Assembly (NCBI GenBank): GCA_025449115.1
Contig: JAHLKC010000104.1
Location: 1-64,000, forward strand
DNA: 64,000 nt
Direction of reading: 5' to 3'
Source of the DNA: Chytridium lagenaria
Lineage: Eukaryota; Chytridiomycota; Chytridiomycetes; Chytridiales; Chytridiaceae
The position numbers and the translations under genes were made by a program. Positions 10,861 to 20,580 of the stretch are shown one piece after another (positions within the stretch are counted from its first letter, which is position 1; the number at the start of each line of letters is the position of its first letter). Under the pieces are notes generated by a model. It had not been told where the DNA came from and did no database searches. It was given only the letters and a program-made list of their open reading frames with translations.

Positions 10861-11460
10861 ATATCTACTGACGATGTCTTTGCGGAAGAATATCCCGACC
10901 CGTCTACATGGGCTGGACAAGAACCACAATCTTAGTAAATACCTCTGTACCGTCGTTGAGGAAGAATCTGAGTTCCCTCGCGTGGCTGTTATGTACGCCA
11001 CTCAGAAACACGTTCTTACACAGCGTTTATCCAAAGCAGCACATGGCTTAAAGACACGCGCCGACAGAGACGATTGTCTTCTGGCTGGGGATCTACTCAT
11101 CAAATATAACTTGGACGCCTTATACCTGGTACATACCATGGCGTTTCCAAGACAACACTCCAAATTCTTCTGGAGAACTCAAAATGAACCTGATAGAGTT
11201 CAATGTACACCGCTTTCTCTAAAGTCAGTCTTACTCCCTCTGATGGGAAGAAACATTAGCCTATGTGAGTGTATATCACCTTGGCGGCCTAGTAAAGGAT
11301 CCTGCTGAAGGATTACACTTAGATAAAGAAATGAATCTCTTGTATAAAGGAAAGTGTATAGTTAGGCCTGAGGCCTTTGACGATCGTCTCGGCGTCCCCT
11401 TGAACGCTGAGGTCCCTTCAATCATGCTGATATCTTCGGCCAAAATACCGACCACAAGTC
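10861..11460 (+). pseudogene. Unrecognised insert between integrase core and GPY/F region
   Basis: Coding-like sequence in two overlapping frames (to about 11308, and 11265-11468). In Gypsy integrases the core is normally followed closely by the GPY/F segment. Here about 200 residues intervene, with segments such as RADRDDCLLAGDLLIKYN, LYLVHTMAFPRQHSKFFW and VYHLGGLVKDPAEGLHLD. It is not low-complexity and has hydrophobic and charged residues in a folded pattern. No known domain recognised. It could be a target-site or particle-related module. Confidence 0.45.
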
Positions 11461-12113
11461 GTGGCTAGTATTGCCAACGACACTGCAGAACTACCATTCC
11501 GAGATCATGAGATCTTTGCGAATACCAGAACAAAGCTGAAGAAAATTGTAAAGAAAGTATTCAAAGATCACATACCTGACTACAAGGATTATGTTGAAAA
11601 ACTTACCTCACGCTTAGCTTTTGCTAAGTCTGTGCTAATGCGTGAAGAACGAAAACGTATACAACACGCTAATGACCGCGCCAAAAACGACCGGCACCGG
11701 TTTGAACTTGGTGACCTTATATGGTTATCCGTCCCCCTACGCAGTGACTCCACGCGAGGAGATGCCATGCAGAATTCCAGTTCAGATGGGCTGGCCCTAT
11801 GAGAGTCATTGGACACTCAGAAGATCATAATCGATTTGATCTAGTTGAAACCTTACCTGATGGTCGTTTGTATCACGAACGCCAATGCGCCAGGATGCGC
11901 CCTTACCACCCAGCGCCACCTTTAGACAGTGCTAATGACGCCTCTGCTAGAGTCATTACTGATGACTTTGAAAAAGAAATTGAAGCATGGAAACAACTCA
12001 GAATGCTAAAACGACGCCCTCGAGTTCGAGTTGCTCTTGGCGTTAATAGAGAACTTTTTAGAAGATTCGACGCCGATGTTTTAGAAGCTGACATTGACGA
12101 TCCTGAGTATTAA
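11461..12113 (+). pseudogene. Integrase C-terminal GPY/F region
   Basis: A basic helical segment (11461-11700) leads to FELGDLIWLSVP, the usual opening of the Gypsy integrase C-terminal fold. After a frame change near 11760 comes RWAGPMRVIGH at about 11784-11816, which corresponds to the GPY/F motif. The following block, RFDLVETLPDGRLYHERQ and MRPYHP, is the normal continuation. The segment probably contributes to DNA binding and integrase multimerisation. The frame ends with TAA at 12111-12113, and the chromodomain continues in another frame. Confidence 0.75.
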
Positions 12114-12606
12114 TAGAGAAAATTGATGAGCATACTTTTAATGCTGATGATAAAACATATCAATACCATATAAAATGGTTAGGCCATGGTACTGCCACAA
12201 CCTTTGGTTGGATGAGGTAGACCTTCCCAAACTTATGATCCAAGACTATTGGACTAAAATAGCTACAACTAATCGACCTGAATATCGCGACAGACTTGCA
12301 TTCTTAAAGAAGCAAGGCATTCCTAGAAGACAAGTACCTGCACCCCGATATACAGTCGCTGAAGATAATGATGGATTTGAATCTGATAAAGATTCAGAAG
12401 TCCCTTTGACAAAGAAAACAGCACGCGCAGGCAAAAGTATTAAAAAGAACTTACGCGATGTTGCTACTAAAGATAATGAAAAACCTACCACGCTGGCTAA
12501 GCCATTAATACCACTACCGTTATATATTGACGAAGATGAATTACCACTTGCCATAGAATCCCTTAGAGATCCTAAGACAAATACCACCGATGTAAGTCTT
12601 ATATAA
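12090..12606 (+). pseudogene. Chromodomain and acidic C-terminal tail of integrase
   Basis: Around 12105-12192 one frame reads VLIEKIDEHTFN, then TYQYHIKWLGHGTATTFGWM. This matches the chromodomain pattern of an opening E-K-I strand and the hallmark Y-x-h-K-W-x-G, with an aromatic near the end. Chromodomains at the integrase C terminus direct chromovirus insertion to heterochromatin. The usual closing T-W-E-P is replaced here by FGWM followed by a stop. A second frame (12175-12606) continues with a Lys/Asp-rich tail. The assignment rests on a short match. Confidence 0.6.
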
Positions 12607-12623
12607 GGAGTTTGTCTCTTCTT

Positions 12624-12636
12624 AAAAACGGGAGAA
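12624..12636 (+). promoter_or_regulatory. Polypurine tract
   Basis: AAAAACGGGAGAA lies immediately before the TG that opens the putative 3' LTR, and 18 bp after the last stop codon of the element. It is all purine except one C. It is the expected primer site for plus-strand DNA synthesis. Confidence 0.65.
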
Positions 12637-12720
12637 TGTGAAGTTCTAGTGGTTTTTCACTTCACACCTTCACTTTAAGTACTAAAGTGATTCCTATTAC
12701 TTTACGTAAATGGACGCGAC
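12637..12720 (+). repeat. Left edge of 3' LTR (right end not determined)
   Basis: The LTR starts TGTGAAGTTCTAGTGG directly after the polypurine tract. The same ~63 bp occurs with few changes at 17010-17072, which shows this is a repeated terminal sequence. It holds inverted repeats: GTGAAG pairs with CTTCAC, and CACTTTA-AGTAC-TAAAGTG is a perfect 7-bp stem. The 5' LTR is outside the window, so the right-hand boundary cannot be set from this sequence. It probably lies somewhere in 12.8-13.2 kb. Confidence 0.6.
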
Positions 12721-13690
12721 TTACGCGGTCCCAAGTATAATACACGAAATCCTCTATTCTTTTCCCTTATGTTATAGGGTTTTTACTGGAAGGAGGTGAC
12801 ATAGACTTTACGCGCGTTCGAGGTATCGGCGCCGGTGTAAAGCTGTGTGTTCTGTGTTTTGTTTGTTTTTGGGTTGTATAAGTGTTTCCATTTCATGTAT
12901 TACGTTAATAGATGGATTGTTGACCTTCATTTCTGCTCTTTGAGATTTGAGGCTCCTCTGGGGCTCTCTTTGCCCATTGATCCCCCTTGCCATCCACCAT
13001 TAATATATTCAGGGAATGCCTGCCTAACCCTCTTGCTGTCGCCGCCAGGCTATTCCTCTCGCAGTCAGCTTACTGGGCTGAACCCAGGGAACAAAGGCAG
13101 CTTTGGAGCTGGTTCAATCCCAGTATTTTCGCCTCCTTAGCTGAAGCCTAGTTCTGATCCCCTATCCTTGATGGCAGGATCACGGCATGACGGGCTAGCC
13201 ATCACTCCTTCCTATGTCCCCCAATGACGTTGGCAGTTGATGCAGTGAGCAGATGCTGCATGCCCTGCTTTGCAACGTAGGCTGGAAAGGAAGTGCACAT
13301 ACAACTGGTGAAAAGGTGATTGAAGCATGGCGGAGAGTGGCTCCCCCACGGCGTGTTCTAGGACGCCAGGTGTACAAGCTACAAGGTATGTTATATGTGT
13401 TATTGCCCCTTTTATTACTAGAAACCCTTGATTGTGAGATGAGAACCCCATCCCTTGATCAGTTCACGAGAACCAAGCCAAATTAACGTCTGCTGGCCGA
13501 GCATCGAGAGTACATCGTCGACGCCGGAAACCAAGCAGGGACTTCCTACCTACAGAACGGCATGACCCATGTTCCGCTGTAGGCTCGGAACTCTAGAAGA
13601 CATCCACCCCATCTCCCCATTCGAACATGAGGACATATGGAGGGCCAGGTGTAAATAACCGATGATGTCGCAAGTTCGTTTAAACCCTAT
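12721..13690. other. Rest of LTR and unassigned sequence, no gene seen
   Basis: This stretch contains the remainder of the presumed LTR, including a T/G-rich segment at 12840-12900, and then non-coding sequence of mixed composition. Short open frames here show no recognisable domain. A T-arm-like string at about 13107-13123 was examined and rejected as a tRNA. Confidence 0.4.
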
Positions 13691-13707
13691 TTTACTCGTC
13701 TTTAACG

Positions 13708-13790
13708 GCATCCCCGTACGAGACGGACACTCCCGTACGTGCCGTACGGGACAGAACACTCCCGGCGGCCGTACGGGACACGACGTTACT
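13708..13790. repeat. CGTACGGG inverted and direct repeat cluster
   Basis: Within 80 bp the motif CCGTACGGG or its parts occurs at least five times. There is a perfect inverted repeat CCCGTAC-GTGCC-GTACGGG, and a direct repeat GCCGTACGGGACA occurs twice. Related strings recur at about 14530 (ACCGTACGGGCAGG) and 15070 (CCTACGGGACCCG). This may be the subterminal repeat of a DNA transposon or a protein-binding array. Function unknown. Confidence 0.5.
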
Positions 13791-14584
13791 GTACGTACCA
13801 GATGTATGTTTTCCTAACTCAATTTTTAAAAGACAGGATCATTCTACTTTGTTCCCCAAGTACGATCCGTCCTGTGTATCCTTTGCTTAGAGAGAAAAGA
13901 CCTCCGAGCGACAATATTGATGCTGTGAAGTGCCCAAAGTATTACAATAGGTCAAGAAAAGCAAAAACTCTTACGGCGGGAGCTATGGTTTTTCTATGCC
14001 GGCACCGTTTCTACATTGGTTTCCATATGTTTCCACATTTGAAAGTGTAAATGATGTTTTCTACAATGTTTACAAGGTTAGAACTACTTATGCTTATATT
14101 ATGAAGTAACTAAACGTTCCAAGATTCAAAGAATGCCCTCAGTACTGTGTGGCTGACAACAATTGCCATGCCGCAGATTATGTACTCTGCGAGAATTCAA
14201 ATTCTTTGAGAATTGCCGTTTCATGATTGATGACTTTCACTCGAATTCGCATAAAGGGTGCTCTGTGGCATCGCATGCAAAACATTATAGAGCTGACGTG
14301 AAAGTTGGAGACTTAAATACTAGTTATCCGGAATCAGCGAATAATGGAATGGGCAGATAGGGAACTCCACTGCTTATATGAGTGAAAGTCACGCCATCAT
14401 GACGGTTCAGACATATGTATGTATGAGCAACAGAAAACAACATCAGAAACTTGATTCAATGGGAGAGGAAAGGTTTTTGGACCAATACAGATGCCGACAG
14501 AGCAGATAAAGAATAAAGTAGCGGAGTAGGACACCGGACAACCGTACGGGCAGGGGTGACCGGTACCTCAATAATAATTTTTTT

Positions 14585-15055
14585 TTGAAAACTTTTCATC
14601 AAATGATATACGGTTAGAGGTATCTGATGCTGCGATGTCTCCACAGTCTGCTGGCACCACGGCATTTAGAGCGCTGGAAGCAGTACAAGATGATTGTGGA
14701 GATTCTGGAACATTTGTTGAGGGTTTAACGCGGATTGCTTGCGATTTGGTAAAGCATTACGAGAGAATGTATTTTCGTCGAGGATAGGCATATAATTAAC
14801 GACGGCCCGTCCGGGCCCGGTCAGACCGGTCCTGCCATTTTCAATTTTTTCGAAAATTTTGATCAAATGATATACGGTTAGAGGTATCTGATGCTGCGAT
14901 GTCTCCACAGTCTGCTGGCACCACGGCATTTAGAGCGCTGGAAGCAGTACAAGATGATTGTGGCGATTCTGGGAACATTTGTTGAGGGTTTAACGCGGAT
15001 TGAGTGCGATTTGGGCAAGCATTACGAGAGAATGCATTTTCGTCGAAAGAGGAAT
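14585..15055 (+). repeat. Tandem duplication, ~200-bp units offset by 264 bp
   Basis: The sequence from ATCAAATGATATACGG at 14598 to about 14785 recurs almost exactly from 14862 to about 15050. The two units are separated by a ~65-bp GC-rich spacer. Within the unit a short frame reads MSPQSAGTTAFRALEAV and continues to KHYERM. It looks like a piece of a coding exon, and the second copy differs by an extra G that breaks the frame. I do not recognise the protein. It is a recent local duplication in a repeat-rich region. Confidence 0.75.
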
Positions 15056-15236
15056 GTACTCTTTACGTTGACCCCTACGGGACCCGTATCACCAGAACAA
15101 AAATTTATATAAATGTATCGAAATTTCGATTTGTCAGCGGTTTCTGCCCGACCCGCCCGCCGGGCCGTAGGGACATTCGAAAAACCGTAGAAAGGTTTTA
15201 GGTCGTCTACTAATTTTACCCCACTAGCTATCCCAA

Positions 15237-16010
15237 TGAAATGGGCGACCTTTCGGACAGCCTCGCGGTGGCAGCCCACGAGGGATGGATGGTCTTGCGG
15301 CAGTACGACGTCAGATGGCGTTTCTTAACGGCAATCTCAAGGAGGAGATATACATCAAGCAACCAGAAGGCTTTGTGATTGATGGGAAGGAAGACTGGGT
15401 TTGTCTTCTCTTGAAGACCTTGTACAGTTTGAAGCAATCACCTCTTGGATGGAACGAGGTGTTGGATGAGTTTCTCATCTCGATAAGCTTCACATGTTCG
15501 CTGTCGGATCCGTGTCTTTACCACCAATGTAACAGCGAGAGGTTGTCGTTACTGGTTGTCTATTTTGATGACCTGGTGCACGCTTGTGCTGATCCGGAAG
15601 AGGCAGACGCATTTCAAGACAATCTCAAGCGTCGGGTTACGGTCACAAACCAGAGAGAGCCAAGATCCGCGGTCGGAACCCAGGTTCGCTACAATCAACA
15701 CGAGAGGCATGTGCGTATCAAGCAAGAGGCCTACGTCATCTCAATGATGAAGAAGCTACGCGTTCCAGAAGGGCATCTCCAGAAGTTTCCGCTAAGGCCA
15801 GGAACGCGTCTCAGACGCGTTGAAGACAACAAGACTCCATTGAAAGAAGTGGAGGGACTAGCCTTTCGAACCTGGTCGGTTCATTGATGTACGCAATGGT
15901 TAATTCGCGTCCCAACGTGGCATTTGAGTTGGAATGCTGGCGAGCTATCAGGCGCGTCCTAGACACGAGCGCTGGGAGTGTGTGCGTGATTTTTTAGTCG
16001 GGTACATGAG
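15237..16010 (+). mobile_element. Ty1/Copia reverse transcriptase fragment
   Basis: The reading frame has the Copia RT blocks: ALAVAAHEGW-like start, FLNGNLKEEIYIKQPEGF, TLYSLKQSPLGWNE, SDPCLYHQ, and a catalytic box YFDDL in place of the usual Y-[AV]-D-D. After a frame change at about 15875 it continues with VGSLMYAMVNSRPNVAFELE, the conserved start of the region before RNase H. No integrase, gag or LTR was found attached, so this is an isolated, broken fragment. Confidence 0.85.
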
Positions 16011-16185
16011 AGAGCCCACAAAAGTTCGCTAAGAGATACCATCAACTTCTTCAACCACGTGGTCATCCTCAATGACACGTCCAAGGCAAAGTCCTTGCAA
16101 AATGGGGAGAAGCCGGCACTGGAGCTCTATCAACATGGATTTGATTTAAGCTTCCTGCTTGATGTCAACCTCCCCCATCTTCTTC

Positions 16186-16990
16186 CTACCTGTAACGAAC
16201 CTGAAGATTAGCCGCGTATGTAGGTTCTCCCTGACTGGTTGACTTGAAGCGTTGAAGAAGGTCCTTTTCAAAACATTCTGCTTCTTCACTGTCAGGAGCG
16301 GTTATGATGAGGTTGTCCACGTAGACCCGGAGCATGGTAATCGTTACGTTGATAGTAGAGAGACACTTGTCTGAGATTGAACGCGTAAAGCCAATGCTCA
16401 CTGAGAACTCGTGATGCTCGTTCCATTTAGAGGCGCGTGCTTGAGTCCGTACAGCAATTTTTAAAGGAGATAGACCCAGTCCTCCTTTCCCTTTTTAACA
16501 AATCCCTCAGGTTGCTCGATTTCAACGTCTTTGAGAAGACCATTGAGAAAAGCCGTCTTCCTGTTGTGTTGTCTCACCTCTCACATCTAGCTTTTAGGAA
16601 TCAACAAAGCTCTCTCTATCAGAGACTTCGGAATCCTTGTCTACATCCTCCTCTTCATCCTTCTCCTCCTCTTCCTCGGCGTTCTCAGAGTCACTGGACG
16701 CGACCTCCTTCCCTGTCGCGTCTTTTTTTCCATCCTGGTCACTTTCGTCGTCCACCTCAGTCCTCAACCTCCACAAGATCTCTTTGCCAACCTTTGACTT
16801 GAGACCTTACCATCCAAAGTTCCTTCGACTGTAACCCCCACCCTTGTCTCATCAATACTACTGACTTACTGCACACAATCCTTTTCTTCTTGGGGTTCCA
16901 CAGACAATATCCCATTGCCTTGTAACCAATGAAAATGCTGCTTGGGGAGTTTGTCGCAATGTTCTTCTGAAAAGCTATGAGGTGATTGGC
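16186..16990 (-). mobile_element. Second Ty1/Copia fragment, opposite strand, internally deleted
   Basis: On the minus strand, from right to left, an integrase C-terminal block FIGYKAMGYCLWNPKKKR then VVFDETR lies at about 16840-16960. A highly acidic linker (Glu/Asp-rich, about 16594-16776) follows. The RT blocks then begin directly at TAFLNGLLKDVEIEQPEGF (about 16500-16560) and continue with LYGLKHAPL and VYVDNLIITAPDSEEAE. The N-terminal ~100 residues of RT are missing, and stops and shifts are present. The box YVDN replaces the catalytic YVDD, so the RT would be inactive. It differs in sequence from the + strand Copia fragment next to it. Confidence 0.8.
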
Positions 16991-17009
16991 ACCTTAATCT
17001 AACATCCAC

Positions 17010-17072
17010 TGTCAAGTTCTTGTGGTTTTTCACTTCACACCTTCACTTTAAGTACTTAAGTGATTTCTATTA
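17010..17072 (+). repeat. Truncated second copy of the Gypsy LTR edge
   Basis: TGTCAAGTTCTTGTGG and what follows match 12637-12699 with only a few differences across ~63 bp, then similarity stops at CTATTA. It retains the inverted repeat around AAGTACTTAAGTG. It may be a remnant solo LTR cut by the inverted-repeat element that begins right after it. Confidence 0.7.
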
Positions 17073-18107
17073 ATGTTTGGTACGGCAAATTCCAAAATAC
17101 TATTTTGAAATATCACAATATTGTTTATAGAGTTTTCAAAAATCTCAAAAAAAGTGTTCGGTAGGACCACCAAATTGTATAAGGGGCAAAAAAGTGTTTG
17201 GTAGGGCCAATATTTTATCGCGTTTATAGCGATATTCCAAAAACAGCTCTGACCAGTTTTTGGAATATGATTTCTGGTTGTCTAAGACGCAAGTCTTACC
17301 GTGTCCAGCTAAAATTGAGGCATAAATGGGCAGTATCACAGTTCCATCCAACCCAACCACCATTAAATTGAAGAGGAGGAAGAGGGCAGAATGGTGATGT
17401 TTGGGATTGCCGTCACTTTGCATGTCTGACTTGATAAAATGAGAAATCCAGGGCCTAATATATTCCCCATCATAACATCCACCTTAACTGGATCCAGATG
17501 GCTCCCCCAGCTTACAATCGACCATCCACTATGGTGGCATGAGCTAGGGCTCAAGAGGAATACATTCATCTAAGTATCAGTCTCATCTATTGTCCTTTTA
17601 AACAAAGAAAGAAAACTAGCCAATGACTTTATTAAACATCTCCTCAGCAACAGAACGTCCAGATGAAATCTCAGGCCCCTCCTCCTCAGCAATAGTCACA
17701 GAAGCCCCAATCTGTTCACTAACAGCAAAATACTTTAAAGCAGCAGCAAGATGTCCATCAGCAACAGAACCCCCAGAAGTTACAGTCCGGTCCCTTTCTC
17801 AAAGAAACCATCATATTCTGGAGCTGCCGTCTTTTTATTCTCTCTGTCAACGGTAACATTTGACAACTCTTCAGTTCTCTATTTTTTTTGTTTATTTTGT
17901 GCCCTATCATCTTCCTACTATTTCAGTGCTCTATTTTCCCGCATTTTGCAATATCTCTTGTTGAAAACAGTATTTTGAAAAACGGTATATTGCAAAAAAG
18001 GGCAATTTGGTGCCCTTTATTCTATAAATTTTCAATATTCTATATTTTTTAAAAATACTACAAAAATTCATATTGCGTTTTGCCCCACCAAACACGGCCT
18101 TAGAAAT
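17073..18107. mobile_element. DNA-transposon-like element with imperfect terminal inverted repeats
   Basis: The left end begins TTAATGTTTGGTACGGCAAA. The right end, read on the minus strand, begins TAAGGCCGTGTTTGGTGGGG, so the tips share GTTTGGT-NGGGC and are flanked by TTA/TAA. Further GTGTTTGGTAGGGC copies lie inside at about 17156 and 17200. TTA flanks and GGCC-GTGTTTGG tips resemble PIF/Harbinger-type elements. No transposase was recognised inside, and short frames such as the one at 17145-17423 (minus) show no DDE motif. It may be a nested non-autonomous element. Confidence 0.45.
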
Positions 18108-19500
18108 TCAGGCAGGAAACAGTGCAGGGGCACAAATGAACTTAGTGAAATAAAGAATGCGGGTAAGTAAAACAAGCTAGAAAGATGAAACCCAACAAAG
18201 GTCTCAAGATTTTCCTTGAACAACCTGAAGAATTTGTAGTTGAAAGATTGGGTGTGCCTGTGCATGAAGAGCCTGTTTGGCCTTGTTCAAGCACCAATTT
18301 GTTTCAATATACCAACTTTTCTCGCGATTGATGAGAAGCTCCAGCGTTCTGCAGCTAATCCGCAGTAATTTGTTCCTGTGTTTATCAGATTTTAATTTTA
18401 TTGATTTGTTTTGCTTCTAACAGCATTTGAGAACGCACTTACCGCAATGTATGTTTATTCACATGTTACAAAGAGGGATGGGAGGTCATGAGACTACCTG
18501 TATTATTTTTTGGAGTCAGTAAAAAGGAGGTCATCACCAGAGACCTTGTCAGCAGTTTAAGTTAGTTTAAATTAGTTTATTAGTCTTATATACTAATTAT
18601 ATAAGAGCCTTAACTCCTACAATTTTTGTGGGGACAACATCTCTCCCACTTTACTATGTATTTTTGCTGCTGTAAATAAGTTAGTCAAAAATAGATATAG
18701 TAAACATAAAATCAAACAAGAAACAAGAAAATATAAGCAATAAGCATATACCCCTGTAACAGAAGCATATCTGCTTGCTCCTAATACGTCTATGTAACAA
18801 TTAACAATGCCAATTAGTAATGGCAGTCATAAGCTGACAACAAACGAGTTATCATATAAGAAAATGTGTATTCCTGGGGACACAAGTGCTTTATACAACA
18901 AGACAATATTTAATAATCATTATATCTTTTATACATTAAAATATATCAAGTGAAATATAATAACTTGACACATTATTGTGTGTTAAGTTGTGCTAGCAGG
19001 TTGTCTGGTTAGTGTTGAAGCCGAAAGCATTCCTTTTGTCTCCTTTCTCAACTAAGGGCAAAAAATTAGTCAAGTTTATCTCTATCCTACACAAATTAAA
19101 GCAATTACATAGATCTTAAGGTAATGTCTTCTTTAAATTTAAAGGCCAAACTCATCAAATCATTCAACTGCGTGACATGTCCAAACCTGCTCCAAAACAA
19201 AAAAAATAAAATGGAGACGCACGTCAAGCGAATCGAGATCACGCATCGACAAACACCAACAGAGTGTAAACGACACTTTTTTGGATGTATTAAGTGAGAG
19301 AGGAGGCCCATATTCTATAACTAGGCACACCGATCACGCCAACTTCTTCTCCCACTGCACCTCCCCATTTAACTTCAACACCCGCATTTCGGTCAACTTC
19401 ACCGCCGCACACCCATAAGTACAACTCCCCTTCAACACAAGCGCCCAACCGCCCGTTTCCTAATCCCCGAACTCCCCAACCGTTCCTCCTCCTCTTGCGT
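18108..19500. other. AT-rich repeat-like stretch, no gene recognised
   Basis: The stretch is AT-rich, without a convincing coding frame. A possible short LTR-like unit runs from TGTTACAAAG (18474) to GGGGACAACA (18642). On the minus strand its end reads TGTTGTCCCCAC, like Copia LTR tips, and it contains a TATATAAG box. No target-site duplication was confirmed, so this is only a suggestion. Confidence 0.3.
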
Positions 19501-19521
19501 CAATCTCTCATATATTGGTAA

Positions 19522-19848
19522 TCAATTTTCAGCACCCGTCGGCCCATATCGATAATCCTGATTCAACGTACGAAAATTCAGGTGGACCCATGGCGAACAC
19601 GGCGGACATTTCGAGACCAGGGAAGTGACGGTCAAGATGGGGAGGGCTTGATGCATCAGGAAGGTGGCGGCGACGGGGACGCCGTGGTAGGTTGGGGAGC
19701 AGTGGAGAGGGGGGATGACGGTAAGGGTTGCTAAAGTTGTGATAGTGAGGGAAATGGGGGATGGCGTAGCGGAGGTGAGGGAAGATGGGGGTGTGGGCAC
19801 GGTGGTGATGGGCGTGTCGATGAGGATCGAGGCAGCTCTGAGGACCAT
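19522..19848 (-). CDS. Hypothetical protein, possibly spliced
   Basis: A minus-strand frame starts with ATG at 19848, 44 bp from the divergent NDUFA8 start. It reads MVLRAASILIDTPITTV, then a Thr/Ser/Leu-rich hydrophobic region and CPPCSPW. A further plausible coding piece lies downstream on the same strand at about 19370-19480 (KGSCTYGCAAVKLTEMRVL), which may be a second exon. No family recognised. The head-to-head position beside NDUFA8 is the main reason to keep it. Confidence 0.3.
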   Translation of the reverse strand: MVLRAASILIDTPITTVPTPPSSLTSATPSPISLTITTLATLTVIPPLHCSPTYHGVPVAATFLMHQALPILTVTSLVSKCPPCSPWVHLNFRTLNQDYRYGPTGAEN

Positions 19849-19891
19849 TGCTCTTATGGAAAAAAAATCAAAAAATTGTTAGTGGAATAGA

Positions 19892-20580
19892 ATGACGACC
19901 CATAGGGAAGGTGAGCGATGCCATTGATTTGGGATGGAGCAACTGATATGTCTATGGGAATGTAGGTATCTTTGTTGAAGGGTTGTGGGTTGACCCGACA
20001 CCTTTGTCGGCGGACATTCCGGCGGTGCCTGAAGTGGGATTGACCTCTGCACCACTGGAGTCCATGGCATTCCACTTTGCGCAATATTGCAAGTGAGTTT
20101 TCGTTTGTACATTCTTCATTGAGGCTTTGGTTTTGACGATGAGTGACATAGGCCGTTTGCGGAAGACTTTATGCTGTGTAAAGGAGAAAGCCAGGATCCT
20201 AAACACTGCTTAAAGGAAGGAAGACGGGTGACGCGGTGTGCTTTAAGCTTGTAAGAAGGATCTTCATACCGCTCGACTTTTGGTTGACTCTTTGTAGGAT
20301 CGAGAAGCTTAAGGCGAACTGTGAAGCTGAATGGACAAAGCACTGGCAATGTTTGGATATGAAGAATCACCAGCTCTACCAGTGCAGAGATCAAGAGAAA
20401 ACCTTCAACGACTGTGTTTTTACCAAGCTGGTATGGATGCTTCCTGTCCTCATCTCATTCAAATGTCACTTTGATTTCGCTATGCTCATGGAAGACTTCT
20501 AGGGAATCAGCAAAACGATACCCGAAACACCAGAGGGAAAAACTCAAATCCACCTCAAAGAAAAACCTTTGTTCCGATAA
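19892..20580 (+). CDS. NDUFA8: Mitochondrial complex I subunit NDUFA8 (19-21 kDa, CHCH protein)
   Basis: Five exons splice to a ~150-residue protein: 19892-19910, 19981 (or 19966)-20092, 20152-20250, 20298-20430 and 20503-20580. All junctions keep frame with GT-AG introns of about 47-72 nt. The N-terminal part carries TSAPLESMAFHFAQYCK. Two twin-Cys helical modules follow: DFMLCKGESQDPKHCLKEGR with VTRCAL, and EWTKHWQCLDMKNHQLYQCR with FNDCVFTKL. The tail IPETPEGKTQIHLKEKPLF is the fungal ending. It is an accessory subunit of NADH:ubiquinone oxidoreductase facing the intermembrane space, where the Cys pairs form disulfides. Start choice: ATG 19892 is the only Met that joins in phase. Alternative acceptors at 19966 and 19981 both fit. 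Confidence 0.9.

Larger units (their letters stand above)
1..12636 (+). mobile_element. Giant Ty3/Gypsy chromodomain retrotransposon, internal region (5' end outside window)
   Basis: Domains on the + strand follow the Gypsy order: gag with a zinc knuckle (about 2.6-3.8 kb), aspartic protease (4.9-5.2 kb), reverse transcriptase (6.4-7.2 kb), RNase H (7.3-7.7 kb), H2C2 and DDE integrase (9.9-10.85 kb), GPY/F (11.7-11.9 kb), chromodomain (12.1 kb), polypurine tract and the LTR start at 12637. RNase H before integrase and the chromodomain place it with the chromoviruses. The internal region exceeds 12.6 kb, more than twice the usual 4-6 kb, because of extra ORFs before gag, a spacer plus an ExoIII-like nuclease between RNase H and integrase, and an insert before GPY/F. 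Reading frames are broken by roughly a dozen single-base shifts, so as read it is a relic, although sequencing error may explain many of them. The 5' LTR and primer-binding site are not in the window. Confidence 0.9.

Noticed and set aside
13085..13135. Possible tRNA: the T-arm-like string CTGGTTCAATCCCAG
   Set aside because: No matching acceptor strand, D-arm or anticodon arm upstream at the right distance.
16594..16834. Separate acidic or Ser-rich protein
   Set aside because: It is the acidic linker between integrase and RT of the minus-strand Copia fragment.
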